From Clostridium putrefaciens (GTDB taxonomy: Bacteria; Bacillota; Clostridia; Clostridiales; Clostridiaceae): 64,000 nt of DNA. The stretch lies in NCBI RefSeq assembly GCF_900461105.1, contig NZ_UFWZ01000001.1, positions 2,046,001 to 2,110,000 of the forward strand, read 5' to 3'. The notes under the pieces are model-generated. The model did no database searches, was not told where the DNA came from, and was given only the letters and a program-made list of their open reading frames with translations. The position numbers and the translations under genes were made by a program. Below, piece after piece: positions 1 through 7,923 of this stretch. Within the stretch, counting starts at the first letter, position 1, and every line of letters begins with the position of its first letter.

Positions 1-688
1 TCCCCGAAAGTATACTTTTTGATACATAAATGTGTATTAAAAGAACTAAACATTCAATTATTCTTGCTATTAATGTTGCTAGTGCCGCACCCTTAACACC
101 CATAACTGGAAATCCAAATTTCCCAAATATAAATATATAGTTTAAAAATCCATTTACTATTAATCCTACAAGACTAGCTAGCATTGGAACCACTGTTTTC
201 TCTATACTCCTAGAAGCTGTTGCAAAATTAAATGTAATTGTTGTAAATATATAACTCATACTAACTATTCTAAGATATTGACTTCCAAGTTCTATAACAT
301 CTTTATCTTTATTAAATATAGAGATTATACCCTGTGGCCATATTAAGGCTATTATTGTAAATATAAAAGTTACTATAATTCCACTAAATAATCCTATACC
401 TAAAACTTTTCTTATATTCTCTTTATCTTTTTTACCCCATAATTGAGCTATAAATACTGAACATCCAGAACTTATACCCATAGCAATTAAACTAAACAGA
501 AAGTAATATTGATTTGCTATCCCTACTGAAGCCAGTTCAATTTCTCCAACCTTACCAATCATAACAGTATCTAGCATATTTATAGATGATGCAATAAGAT
601 ACTGAAGTACTATAGGCATTGCCAATATAAACGTACTCTTATAAAACCTCCTGTCAGAAAATAATTCTTTAAATCTTTTATTATTCAT
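1..688 (-). CDS. MATE-family multidrug efflux transporter, C-terminus beyond window
   Basis: The reading frame runs from an ATG at 688, with a GGAGAG ribosome site just upstream, off the left edge, giving about 229 residues. It starts with a short basic stretch (NNKRFKELF) and then membrane helices with MATE-type features, such as a first helix containing LAMPIVLQYLIASSINMLDT and a later AALATLIAR segment. MATE proteins exchange cationic drugs or other organics for Na+ or H+ in the inner membrane. The gene has its own promoter and a terminator-containing leader (see 728-759 and 896-924), so it is probably induced by a signal. The family is clear; the substrate cannot be inferred. Confidence 0.88.
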   Translation of the reverse strand, partial: MNNKRFKELFSDRRFYKSTFILAMPIVLQYLIASSINMLDTVMIGKVGEIELASVGIANQYYFLFSLIAMGISSGCSVFIAQLWGKKDKENIRKVLGIGLFSGIIVTFIFTIIALIWPQGIISIFNKDKDVIELGSQYLRIVSMSYIFTTITFNFATASRSIEKTVVPMLASLVGLIVNGFLNYIFIFGKFGFPVMGVKGAALATLIARIIECLVLLIHIYVSKSILSG

Positions 689-727
689 TAAAACTCTCCT
701 TATAATGTAAATTTGTACAAAAAAATA

Positions 728-759
728 AAATCCCCTTTGAGTTTTTTCAAAGTGGATTT
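728..759 (-). terminator. Attenuator-like terminator in the MATE leader
   Basis: On the minus strand, AAATCCACTTTGA pairs with TCAAAGGGGATTT across a short A-rich loop and is followed by a run of seven T. It lies about 40 bases before the MATE start codon and about 130 bases after the predicted transcript start, so it would stop transcription before the gene unless overridden. A competing upstream hairpin (TTTAAGAA / TTCTTAAA) is visible at about 770-800. No known riboswitch consensus was recognised. Confidence 0.7.
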
Positions 760-895
760 CAACACCTGTATTTAAGAACTCTATTATAGGTTTCTTAAAC
801 AACTTAAAATATTATATGCACCTAAAAAATCAAGTACTATCTTGGATTTTACAAATCATGTTATCTTTGAACTCATTAAATATATTCCGTAAAAT

Positions 896-924
896 ATTAT
901 ATCAATTTTAACATAGATTGTCTA
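896..924 (-). promoter_or_regulatory. Promoter of the MATE gene, -35 inside a palindrome
   Basis: TAGACA (919-924, minus strand) and TATAAT (896-901) are separated by 17 bases, a near-consensus sigma-A promoter. The -35 lies in the left arm of the inverted repeat at 913-964, so a repressor bound there would cover it. The leader downstream is about 200 bases. Confidence 0.65.
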
Positions 925-964
925 CATATATTTCATTAAAATTAATTATATGTAGACAATCTAT
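913..964. repeat. 18-bp inverted repeat between nrdG and the MATE gene
   Basis: ATAGATTGTCTACATATA (913-930) is mirrored exactly at 947-964 with a 16-base AT-rich spacer. It may be an operator, because it overlaps the MATE -35 box, or the read-out hairpin after nrdG. There is no T-tract typical of an intrinsic terminator on either side, which favours the operator reading. Confidence 0.6.
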
Positions 965-1008
965 AATAAATATTCTTTCAACTTTTAATAAAAGGTTTCT
1001 AACTTTAA

Positions 1009-1518
1009 TTAAATATTTGACATTTGTATACTATTTTCTTTAAGAGTCTTTTTAACATCTATTATACGTTGATTTTCTGATCCTCTATATTTTAATAACA
1101 TATTCTTTTTAGATAATTCAAATCTTCCATCTATAAGTATATCTATTTCCTCTAGAAACTCTAACCACTTATTTTTTTCATCACTATGACTTACTATATA
1201 TTCATAAGTATACCCTGTATATGAAATTATGTTATACCCTTCTTTTTTAGCCCTTTTTGAAAGTTCGCTGAAAGCCTTTGCCTGTTCAAAAGGTTCGCCT
1301 CCGCTTAATGTTATTCCATCTAAAAGAGGATTATTTCTTATTTCATTTAATATGTCGTCTATGTCTATAAAATTTCCTCCATTAAATGAATGAGTATGCG
1401 GATTATGACAACCCTCACAATTATGTGGGCACCCTTGCGCAAACACTACAAGTCTTATTCCTGGTCCATCTACAATAGATTCCTTTATTATCCCTGCAAC
1501 CCTTAGCTTAGTATACAT
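1009..1518 (-). CDS. nrdG: Anaerobic ribonucleoside-triphosphate reductase activating protein
   Basis: This radical-SAM activase uses S-adenosylmethionine and a 4Fe-4S cluster to install the glycyl radical on NrdD. The cluster motif is CPHNCEGC (C30, C34, C37, i.e. CX3CX2C), followed by a glycine-rich TLSGGEPFEQ segment that binds SAM. At 169 residues it has the normal length. It lies 35 bases behind nrdD on the same strand and is probably co-transcribed with it from the cobalamin-riboswitch leader. No strong terminator was seen after it apart from weak AT-rich hairpins. Confidence 0.95.
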   Translation of the reverse strand: MYTKLRVAGIIKESIVDGPGIRLVVFAQGCPHNCEGCHNPHTHSFNGGNFIDIDDILNEIRNNPLLDGITLSGGEPFEQAKAFSELSKRAKKEGYNIISYTGYTYEYIVSHSDEKNKWLEFLEEIDILIDGRFELSKKNMLLKYRGSENQRIIDVKKTLKENSIQMSNI

Positions 1519-1553
1519 ATAGAATCCCCCTATAAAATAAGTTGTTAACTTCT

Positions 1554-3869
1554 TTACAAATGCTTAACCCTATCTTTTTCTTCTGCTTTTTTTGCATCAT
1601 TAAATCTGTCTAAAGTACCCACAAGATACCCTGTTATTCTGCGAATACGTTGGAATTTCACATCTTCTTCTTTTCTACCACATCCCGGGCACTGCTTCCC
1701 TATTATACCTGAATATCCGCATACTGGATCTCTATCTAAAGGGTGGTTTATAGAACCATATCCTACGCCGCATTCTTTCATAGTTCTAACTACCTTTTCA
1801 AAAGCCTGAAGGTTTTGACTTGGATCACCATCTAACTCCACATAAGTTATATGCCCTGCATTTGTAAGTTCATGATAAGGCGCCTCTTTTTTTATCTTAT
1901 TAAATGCTCCTATCTCATAATAAACTGGAACGTGAAAACTATTAGTATAGTACTCTCTATCCGTAACTCCTTCAATGGATCCAAACATTTCTCTATCAAG
2001 TTTTACAAAACGTCCAGCTGTACCTTCAGCGGGGGTTCCTATAAGCGAAAAGTTAAGCTTATACTCTTCTGTTGCAAGATCCATAACATTTCTCATATGT
2101 GAAATAATTTCAAGTCCTAATTTTTGAGCATCCTTTGACTCTCCATGATGACTTCCTATTAATGCTTTAAGACATTCACCAAGTCCTATGAATCCTGCAG
2201 ATAAAGTCCCATGTTTAAGTACTTCTCCAACTTCATCTTCCCATGATAACTTATCTGAATCTAGCCAAACGCCTTGTCCCATAAGGAATGGGAAGTTCTT
2301 AACCTTTTTCTTCGATTGAATTTCAAATCTTTCCTTTAATTGTTCTATAACAATATCCATTTCTTTATCAAGCTCTTCAAAAAACTTTTCTACATCTTTA
2401 TTGCTTTTTAGAGCTATTCTTGGAAGATTTATAGTTGTAAAGCTAAGATTACCCCTTCCATAGACTACTTCTTTTGACTTATCATTAATATTACTCATAA
2501 CTCTTGTTCTACATCCCATATATGCTATTTCTGTATCAGGATTTCCTTCTTTGTAATACTTAAGATTAAAAGGAGCATCTATAAATGAATAGTTAGGGAA
2601 TAGTCTTTTTGAACTAACTCTAAAAGAAAGTTTAAATAAATCATAATTAGGATCACCTTCATTATAATTTACTCCTTCCTTAACCTTAAATATCTGAATA
2701 GGAAATATCGGTGTCTCTCCATTTCCAAGTCCTCTTTCAGTAGCTAAAAGAAGATTTTTAACTACCATTCTTCCTTCTGCTGAAGTATCAGTTCCATAGT
2801 TTATAGAACTAAACGGAACTTGTGCCCCAGCACGGCTATGCATGGTATTTAAATTATGTATAAAGGCCTCCATAGCTTGATATGTACATCTATCTGTTTC
2901 ACTATTTGCTTTTCTTTTAGCGAAATCTTGAACCTTCTCTACTGTTCCATTATCATCTATATATTTACATAAATATTGTTTTTCAATTTCTATATATCTT
3001 TCATCGTTTTGTAGAGAAGGCATAAGATCATAATCTTCTTTCATCTCTTTAAATAGAGTATCAGTAAAATCTAATATATCTTGTTTTTCTGTTAACAGCT
3101 CTAAAGCATTTATAATATTTTTTCTATAAAGCCTAGCATAAGTCTTACTTACACCTAAAGCTAACCCATAATCAAAGTTTGGAATACTTTGACCTCCATG
3201 TTGATCATTTTGATTAGATTGGATAGCAATACAGGCTAAGGCAGAATAACTTTGAATATCTTTTGGTTCTCTTAAATATCCATGACCTGTACTAAATCCT
3301 TCTTTAAATAACTTAATAATATCTATCTGGCAACAAGTAGTTGTAAGTGTTAAGAAATCTAAGTCATGTATATGAATATCTCCATCCTTATGAGCTCTTG
3401 AATGCTTAGGATTTAAAACAAACATCTCATAAAATTCTTTAGCACCTTCTGAACCGTATTTAAGCATAGTTCCCATGGCTGTATTACCATCTATGTTAGC
3501 ATTTTCACGTTTTATATCATTATCTTCTGCCTGTTTAAATGTTAAATCCTCATATACTTTCATAAGCCTTGTATTCATTTCTCTAACCCTTGTTCTTTCA
3601 GCTCTGTACAATATATAAGCCTTTGCTGTTTTTGCATATTCATTTTCTATAAGGACTCTTTCAACAATATCTTGTATATCTTCAACAGTTGGTATATGAT
3701 CTTCATTCTCTTCTAATGAATTTGCCACGTCTTTAGCTAAATCAAAAGCTATATAATAATCATATTCATTTATAAATTTAGTAGCCTTAAGCATTGCATT
3801 TGCAATCTTCTCCATATTAAAAGCTGCTTCTCTACCATCTCTTTTTCTAATCTTTGTAATCATAAACAT
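1554..3869 (-). CDS. nrdD: Class III (anaerobic) ribonucleoside-triphosphate reductase
   Basis: The enzyme makes deoxyribonucleotides without oxygen or B12, using a glycyl radical and formate as reductant. An N-terminal ATP-cone (roughly residues 1-90, TKIRKRDGREAAF) precedes the catalytic domain. Near the C-terminus are the four-Cys zinc site (DPVCGYSG...QCPGCGRKEE) and the radical loop RRITGYLVGTLDRFN. The open frame extends to 3923, but GGAAGG lies five bases before the ATG at 3869, so that start is chosen (771 residues); ATG 3863 is also possible. The gene follows a cobalamin riboswitch plus terminator, which implies repression when B12 is plentiful. Confidence 0.96.
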   Translation of the reverse strand: MFMITKIRKRDGREAAFNMEKIANAMLKATKFINEYDYYIAFDLAKDVANSLEENEDHIPTVEDIQDIVERVLIENEYAKTAKAYILYRAERTRVREMNTRLMKVYEDLTFKQAEDNDIKRENANIDGNTAMGTMLKYGSEGAKEFYEMFVLNPKHSRAHKDGDIHIHDLDFLTLTTTCCQIDIIKLFKEGFSTGHGYLREPKDIQSYSALACIAIQSNQNDQHGGQSIPNFDYGLALGVSKTYARLYRKNIINALELLTEKQDILDFTDTLFKEMKEDYDLMPSLQNDERYIEIEKQYLCKYIDDNGTVEKVQDFAKRKANSETDRCTYQAMEAFIHNLNTMHSRAGAQVPFSSINYGTDTSAEGRMVVKNLLLATERGLGNGETPIFPIQIFKVKEGVNYNEGDPNYDLFKLSFRVSSKRLFPNYSFIDAPFNLKYYKEGNPDTEIAYMGCRTRVMSNINDKSKEVVYGRGNLSFTTINLPRIALKSNKDVEKFFEELDKEMDIVIEQLKERFEIQSKKKVKNFPFLMGQGVWLDSDKLSWEDEVGEVLKHGTLSAGFIGLGECLKALIGSHHGESKDAQKLGLEIISHMRNVMDLATEEYKLNFSLIGTPAEGTAGRFVKLDREMFGSIEGVTDREYYTNSFHVPVYYEIGAFNKIKKEAPYHELTNAGHITYVELDGDPSQNLQAFEKVVRTMKECGVGYGSINHPLDRDPVCGYSGIIGKQCPGCGRKEEDVKFQRIRRITGYLVGTLDRFNDAKKAEEKDRVKHL

Positions 3870-3959
3870 TACTTCCTTCCATAAAAAGCTTACTTTCTTT
3901 TTAAGCAATAACTTTTCTATCATAAAACATTTTCTAGTTTAAATCAATAGAATTAAATT

Positions 3960-3990
3960 AAAAAAACCTTCTGCAAATATAGGCAGAAGG
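3960..3990 (-). terminator. Terminator that forms the expression platform of the nrdD riboswitch
   Basis: CCTTCTGC and GCAGAAGG pair around CTATATTT and are followed on the minus strand by TTTTTTT. It sits between the riboswitch aptamer and nrdD, so ligand binding would favour termination. Confidence 0.85.
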
Positions 3991-4017
3991 ATAATAGCTA
4001 AAATTTAAATTTTAACT

Positions 4018-4218
4018 ACTTCACATCTCTATACTTCGTAGAGTAAACAGTGATTACAATATAGGCAGGTATTCTGACTTTGGATCATCAATATTTGCCC
4101 CTTCCCGATAAATCAGTGGTAATGGCAAACCTCTCTCCAATACAGCGGCGAGACCGTTTAGGCTTTTAACCTAATTCCCTTTTAAGCTACAACATTTGTA
4201 GCCACCTATATAATTCAA
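4018..4218 (-). promoter_or_regulatory. Cobalamin riboswitch upstream of nrdDG
   Basis: On the minus strand the leader contains the conserved core GGTCTCGCCGCTGTA, and then the B12 box AAGTCAGAATACCTGCC (4064-4080), followed by the terminator at 3960-3990. These are the signatures of the cobalamin riboswitch family (Rfam Cobalamin). It should shut off nrdDG when adenosylcobalamin is available, for instance when a B12-dependent class II reductase elsewhere can take over. Confidence 0.92.
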
Positions 4219-4422
4219 TATTTAGTTATCAAAATTTTATCACACACTATATGTTGTGTCAACGAAGATATTTTCTGTTGATTTAAATACTAAATTAGCT
4301 TTATAGAAGCATTGTTAAAATTACAATTAAGCTTCTATAGGCTATTACAAAGGTTTCTACTTTGATTTTTACATTCCTTTAACTAATGATATACTTAATT
4401 ATATATACTAAAAATTTATGAT

Positions 4423-4713
4423 ATGGGGCTGATTATTATTTACAAATTTATTTTATTTTACTTTACACTTTTAAACATATTAGGACTTTTATCTATGTAC
4501 ATAGATAAATCAAGATCTAAAAGGTCACAGTGGCGAATAAGAGAAAACACCTTAATCATTATAGCTATTTTTGGAGGCAGTATTGGTTCTTATTTAGGCA
4601 TGAAAAATTTCAGACATAAAACTAAACATTCTAAGTTCAAATACGGTATACCTTTTATTATATTTATTCAAATAGTAATTATATTTTTAATTTATAACAA
4701 AGATATTTTGTAA
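4423..4713 (+). CDS. DUF1294 small membrane protein
   Basis: The 96-residue protein has three or four hydrophobic segments and the family motif block RIRENTLIIIA, GGSIGSYLGM and FRHKTKHSKF (about residues 38-72). DUF1294 proteins are small inner-membrane proteins of unknown function. The start is uncertain because no convincing ribosome site precedes the ATG at 4423. The gene stands alone between the riboswitch region and a kinase pseudogene that faces it. Confidence 0.8.
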   Translation: MGLIIIYKFILFYFTLLNILGLLSMYIDKSRSKRSQWRIRENTLIIIAIFGGSIGSYLGMKNFRHKTKHSKFKYGIPFIIFIQIVIIFLIYNKDIL

Positions 4714-4716
4714 CTA

Positions 4717-5553
4717 CTAATAAACTTTTGGGAATTCTATAATAACCTTAAATAAATCTCCATCTACGCTAATCTTAAAATCTCCCCCTTGAAGTTTTGT
4801 CAAATTATTTGAAATAGCACGGCCTAGTCCAGACCCCTCGGTATTTCGAGACTTATCCCCTCTTTTAAATCTTTCTAGTATCTCGTCTTCATTAAAATCT
4901 ATTTCAAAAGCTGATATATTTTTTATAGTTATAACTACTTTGTTATCTATATCATCTATATTAATATAAACTCTTGTATTTTCTAAAGAATATTTTAATG
5001 CATTACTAATTTGATTTTCTAATATCCTCCAGGTCTTTTTACCATCTACCATTATATATAATTTCTCTTTAGGACTATTAATCTTAAAGTCTAAAGAGCT
5101 TTCCTTGATCTTTTCCTCAAACTCTGCTAAAGCTTGTTTTAAAAGTGATGATATATCAACCTTTTCTATATTAAGCTCCACCTCTCCGCTAGCAGCTTTT
5201 GATGCTTCAAAAAGATCTTCTATAAGAATTTTAAGCCTTTCAGACTTTCTTTATAAAACCTTTATATAATCCATTCTTTCATCTTTAGTAAGCTCCTCAT
5301 TTTTAATTAAGTCTACATAGGTTATTATAGAAGTTAGGGGCGTCTTTAAATCATAAGACACATTAGTTATAAGCTCTGTCTTCATCCTTTCACTTTTTAT
5401 CTCACTATCAATAGAATCTTTAAGTCCGCTCTTAATATTGTTTATATTATGAGAAAGGTCCTTTAAAATCCCCTTGCCACCTTCATCAATAACGTAATTT
5501 AAATCTCCATTAGCGATTTTATAACTACCAACTACTATCTTAGTTAGATAATT
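4717..5553 (-). pseudogene. Decayed sensor histidine kinase
   Basis: The frame reads from a HAMP remnant (KIANGDLNYVIDEGG) through a dimerisation/phosphoacceptor region and the ATPase domain (N box ISNALKYS, G box GSGLGRAISNN). Three lesions show it is dead: the phosphoacceptor His is Tyr (SYDLKTPLTS), an in-frame TAA interrupts at 5251-5253, and the sensor and membrane N-terminus is missing above a stop at 5554. No response regulator gene is next to it. A downstream GTG could still initiate a 154-residue ATPase fragment (to 4717), but nothing suggests it is used. Confidence 0.85.
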
Positions 5554-5630
5554 TTAAAATTTTACCACATATAATATAACTAAAATCTTACAATCACCTA
5601 TTTATAATCATTAAGACTTTCTTACAATAA

Positions 5631-5662
5631 AAAAGAACTAGGCCTATTTTCCCTAGTTCTTC
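5631..5662 (-). terminator. Terminator after the 51-residue small gene
   Basis: AGAACTAGG pairs with CCTAGTTCT and is followed on the minus strand by a TTTTTTATT tract. It lies about 80 bases past the stop of the small gene at 5741-5896. Confidence 0.7.
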
Positions 5663-5740
5663 TTTATCTTCTATCTTATCTAATAAATCTTTTAGATAAC
5701 TTTAATTTTAGATATTTTTAAAACAACAACTTTATATAAA

Positions 5741-5896
5741 CTAATATCCTTTTCTTTTAGCTTCTAACCCACTCTCATTAATCCCTGGCTCCTCTACTGT
5801 AGTTGCAAGCTTATTTTTAGCCCATTGATTTTGAGTCTTATGACCATTTGCTAAATAATTTTCTTTACTCCATTCTTTTTTATCTTTCTTATTCAT
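5741..5896 (-). CDS. Small hypothetical protein, 51 residues
   Basis: An ATG at 5896 with GAGGTG seven bases upstream opens a 51-residue frame, MNKKDKKEWSKENYLANG to ESGLEAKRKGY. The protein is very polar, rich in Lys, Asn and Glu, and has no membrane segment or Cys. A ribosome site and a downstream terminator (5631-5662) support a real gene. The size and composition resemble small clostridial proteins of unknown role, possibly spore-associated, but no family was recognised. Confidence 0.6.
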   Translation of the reverse strand: MNKKDKKEWSKENYLANGHKTQNQWAKNKLATTVEEPGINESGLEAKRKGY

Positions 5897-6108
5897 ATCT
5901 TTCACCTCTAATCAAATTTAATTTCTTCAATACTAGTATGTATAATTAACCTTATAAATAATCTTAAATATAAAACCATATACAGATTTGTTAACCTTAA
6001 ATTTACTTTAACGGGTTATCCCATCTTAAATTTATATAGATTTAATTGTTAACAAATAATATTTATTGCTGACATATCATTGTAACAAGTTACTATTATA
6101 ATAACGTT
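5897..6108. other. AT-rich intergenic region without a recognised gene
   Basis: Between the 51-residue gene and the candidate sRNA nothing convincing was seen. The promoter of the small minus-strand gene must lie here. Confidence 0.5.
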
Positions 6109-6268
6109 ATAGTAATTAATAAAACCCCTTTAGTATATAGATACTAGTTAGTCCCCCTCTCTAGTATCTATATTAAAATAATAAATTACTTTATCCCCCA
6201 TTACTAAATAAAAAATAAAACATCCTCAGTATTAGTTTATAAACTTTACACTGAGGATGTTTTATTAA
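6109..6268 (+). ncRNA. Candidate C-rich small RNA with UCCCC-type motifs
   Basis: A TATAAT at 6097-6102 predicts a start near 6109. The plus-strand transcript would carry AACCCCUUU (6123-6131), a perfect 13-bp hairpin (6135-6147 with 6161-6173) that displays GUCCCCCUCU in its loop, a third single-stranded UAUCCCCCAU (6192-6201), and then the terminator at 6215-6264. C-rich unpaired motifs that pair with Shine-Dalgarno sequences are the hallmark of Firmicute regulators such as RsaE/RoxS. Homology to those RNAs is not claimed. The -35 box is weak and there is no direct evidence of expression. Confidence 0.4.
6215..6264. terminator. Bidirectional terminator between the candidate sRNA and ydbC-like gene
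   Basis: AAAACATCCTCAGT (6217-6230) pairs perfectly with ACTGAGGATGTTTT (6249-6262). T-rich tracts follow on both strands, so it can end the minus-strand PC4-like gene and any plus-strand RNA from the left. Confidence 0.85.
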
Positions 6269-6270
6269 TT

Positions 6271-6489
6271 TTATTCCATATTATTTATCATATCTTTAAT
6301 TACGTTTAACTCTTCTTTACTAAGGGTTATTCCTTTACCCATCTTTTTATGGTCAGGATCCCATTCTCTTATATCATATTTAGCTACATTTCCATTCCAG
6401 CTTATTAGATTTAGTTCCTTTTTCCAACCTTTTGATGATTCAGAAATAGTTCCTATAGTTTCTTTTATTTCGTATTTTATATCTGCCAT
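6271..6489 (-). CDS. YdbC/PC4-family single-stranded DNA-binding protein
   Basis: The 72-residue protein has the short beta-sheet plus C-terminal helix layout of bacterial PC4-like YdbC proteins: KYEIKETIGTISE, then GWKKELNLISWN, KYDIREWDPDHKKMGKG and a final helix LSKEELNVIKDMI. PC4-like proteins bind single-stranded DNA and are thought to act in transcription or DNA repair. It is monocistronic, with GGGAGG before the ATG and a strong terminator right after the stop. Confidence 0.85.
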   Translation of the reverse strand: MADIKYEIKETIGTISESSKGWKKELNLISWNGNVAKYDIREWDPDHKKMGKGITLSKEELNVIKDMINNME

Positions 6490-6588
6490 AATATTACCTC
6501 CCTTATAGTTTATAGAGTTAATATATCTTTTATATTACTCATAAACTATGTTTATAATCATAATATTTTAAAGGTAATTTACGATATT

Positions 6589-7773
6589 TTAATATTCTGT
6601 AGCGTAATTATCAAAATAACCTTGAACTAAAACCACTGGTGTACCCTTATCTCCACTACCACTTATCAAATCACATAAGCTCCCTAAAAGATCTGTAATT
6701 TGCCTTGGTGTAGTTCCAAGATTTTCATTTCCTTCTACTTTTTTGCCTTCTTTTGCCTTTATCTTTTTCTTCATTTCATCTGTCATTTCAGCAGAACTCA
6801 TACCTTTAAAGTCATTATCCGCTATGTATTTTATCTTTATTTCATTTGGTGTTCCTAAAAGGCCATCTGTAAATCCTGGTGATACTACAGGATCTGCAAG
6901 TTCCCATATCTTACCTACAGGATCTTTAAATGCACCATCCCCATATACCATAACCTCAATATTTTTACCGGTACTTTCCTTTATGCTCTTTTGAACCTTA
7001 ATAACAAATTCTTTACAGTCTCTTGGAAATAATTTCACTTTATCCTCAGTTGCTTTATTTGAACCAAGAAGACCGTAATCAGCATTATATCCACTACCAT
7101 CTATAGATTCTGTTAAAATTTCATCAAGTCCATAGACAGTTTTTGCTCCAGCATTTTTAAGTATCCTTTTTGTTCTTTCTCTTTCATGTATGTTAGCAAC
7201 TAAAATTTCTTTACTATACTTTAATGCTTCCCTTGGATCATTTGCAAGGTATATAATTATATTATCTGATATTTCTTTATACATACTGATATAATCAATC
7301 CCTGTAAATTTATGTTCTACCTTTTCTCCAAAGAGTTTTCTATAATCCTTTTCTGTTAATAAATCAATATATGGATTAATGTTAAGTTCATCCATCTTAT
7401 CTATATTCATTAAAGAATTTCCAACTTCGTCAGAGGGATAATTTAAAAATAAATGAATCTTCTTTCCTGTTAATGCTAATGCCTTTAATATCACTGAAAA
7501 TCTATTTCTACTTAGTATCGGAAACATAAGTGCTATGTCCCCTTCAAATTTTTCATTAACATCCTTTGCAATATCTTGAAGAGTTACATAATTTCCTTGT
7601 GATCTTGCTACTAATGACTCTGTTATTCCAATAACATCATTATCATGAAGTGAAAACCCTTCACTTTCTACTGCCTTTAAAAGAGATTCAACAACTATTT
7701 GTGGAAGATCGTCTCCTTCTTTTATAATTGGAGTCCTAATCCCTCTTGCTGTGGTACCTAAAGCTCTCATCAT
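6589..7773 (-). CDS. CofE/FbiB-like F420-0:gamma-glutamyl ligase family protein
   Basis: The 394-residue protein belongs to the F420 ligase (CofE) superfamily, judged by the N-terminal block (GIRTPIIKEGDDLPQIVV), the DVIGITESLVARSQGNYV segment and the later GSGYNADYGLLGSN and YGDGAFKDPVGKIWELADPV motifs. Characterised CofE adds glutamates to coenzyme F420. Clostridia generally lack F420, and no other F420 gene is present here, so the real substrate is unknown. Two adjacent ATGs follow a GGAG site; the first is used. The gene stands alone. Confidence 0.78.
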   Translation of the reverse strand: MMRALGTTARGIRTPIIKEGDDLPQIVVESLLKAVESEGFSLHDNDVIGITESLVARSQGNYVTLQDIAKDVNEKFEGDIALMFPILSRNRFSVILKALALTGKKIHLFLNYPSDEVGNSLMNIDKMDELNINPYIDLLTEKDYRKLFGEKVEHKFTGIDYISMYKEISDNIIIYLANDPREALKYSKEILVANIHERERTKRILKNAGAKTVYGLDEILTESIDGSGYNADYGLLGSNKATEDKVKLFPRDCKEFVIKVQKSIKESTGKNIEVMVYGDGAFKDPVGKIWELADPVVSPGFTDGLLGTPNEIKIKYIADNDFKGMSSAEMTDEMKKKIKAKEGKKVEGNENLGTTPRQITDLLGSLCDLISGSGDKGTPVVLVQGYFDNYATEY

Positions 7774-7923
7774 TACTTTTATCTCCTTTAATATATATTT
7801 TAAAACCTATATAAGTATACAATATATAGCCTAATGAATCTATGTTTTATTAAAAAAAATACAGTTTATCATACATATAGTTAGATTAAACCCCTGTACA
7901 CCGTCTGGCCTTTTTAATAAACT

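Noticed and set aside
728..895. Reading the MATE leader as a guanidine, fluoride or T-box riboswitch
   Set aside because: None of the conserved core motifs of these classes was present.
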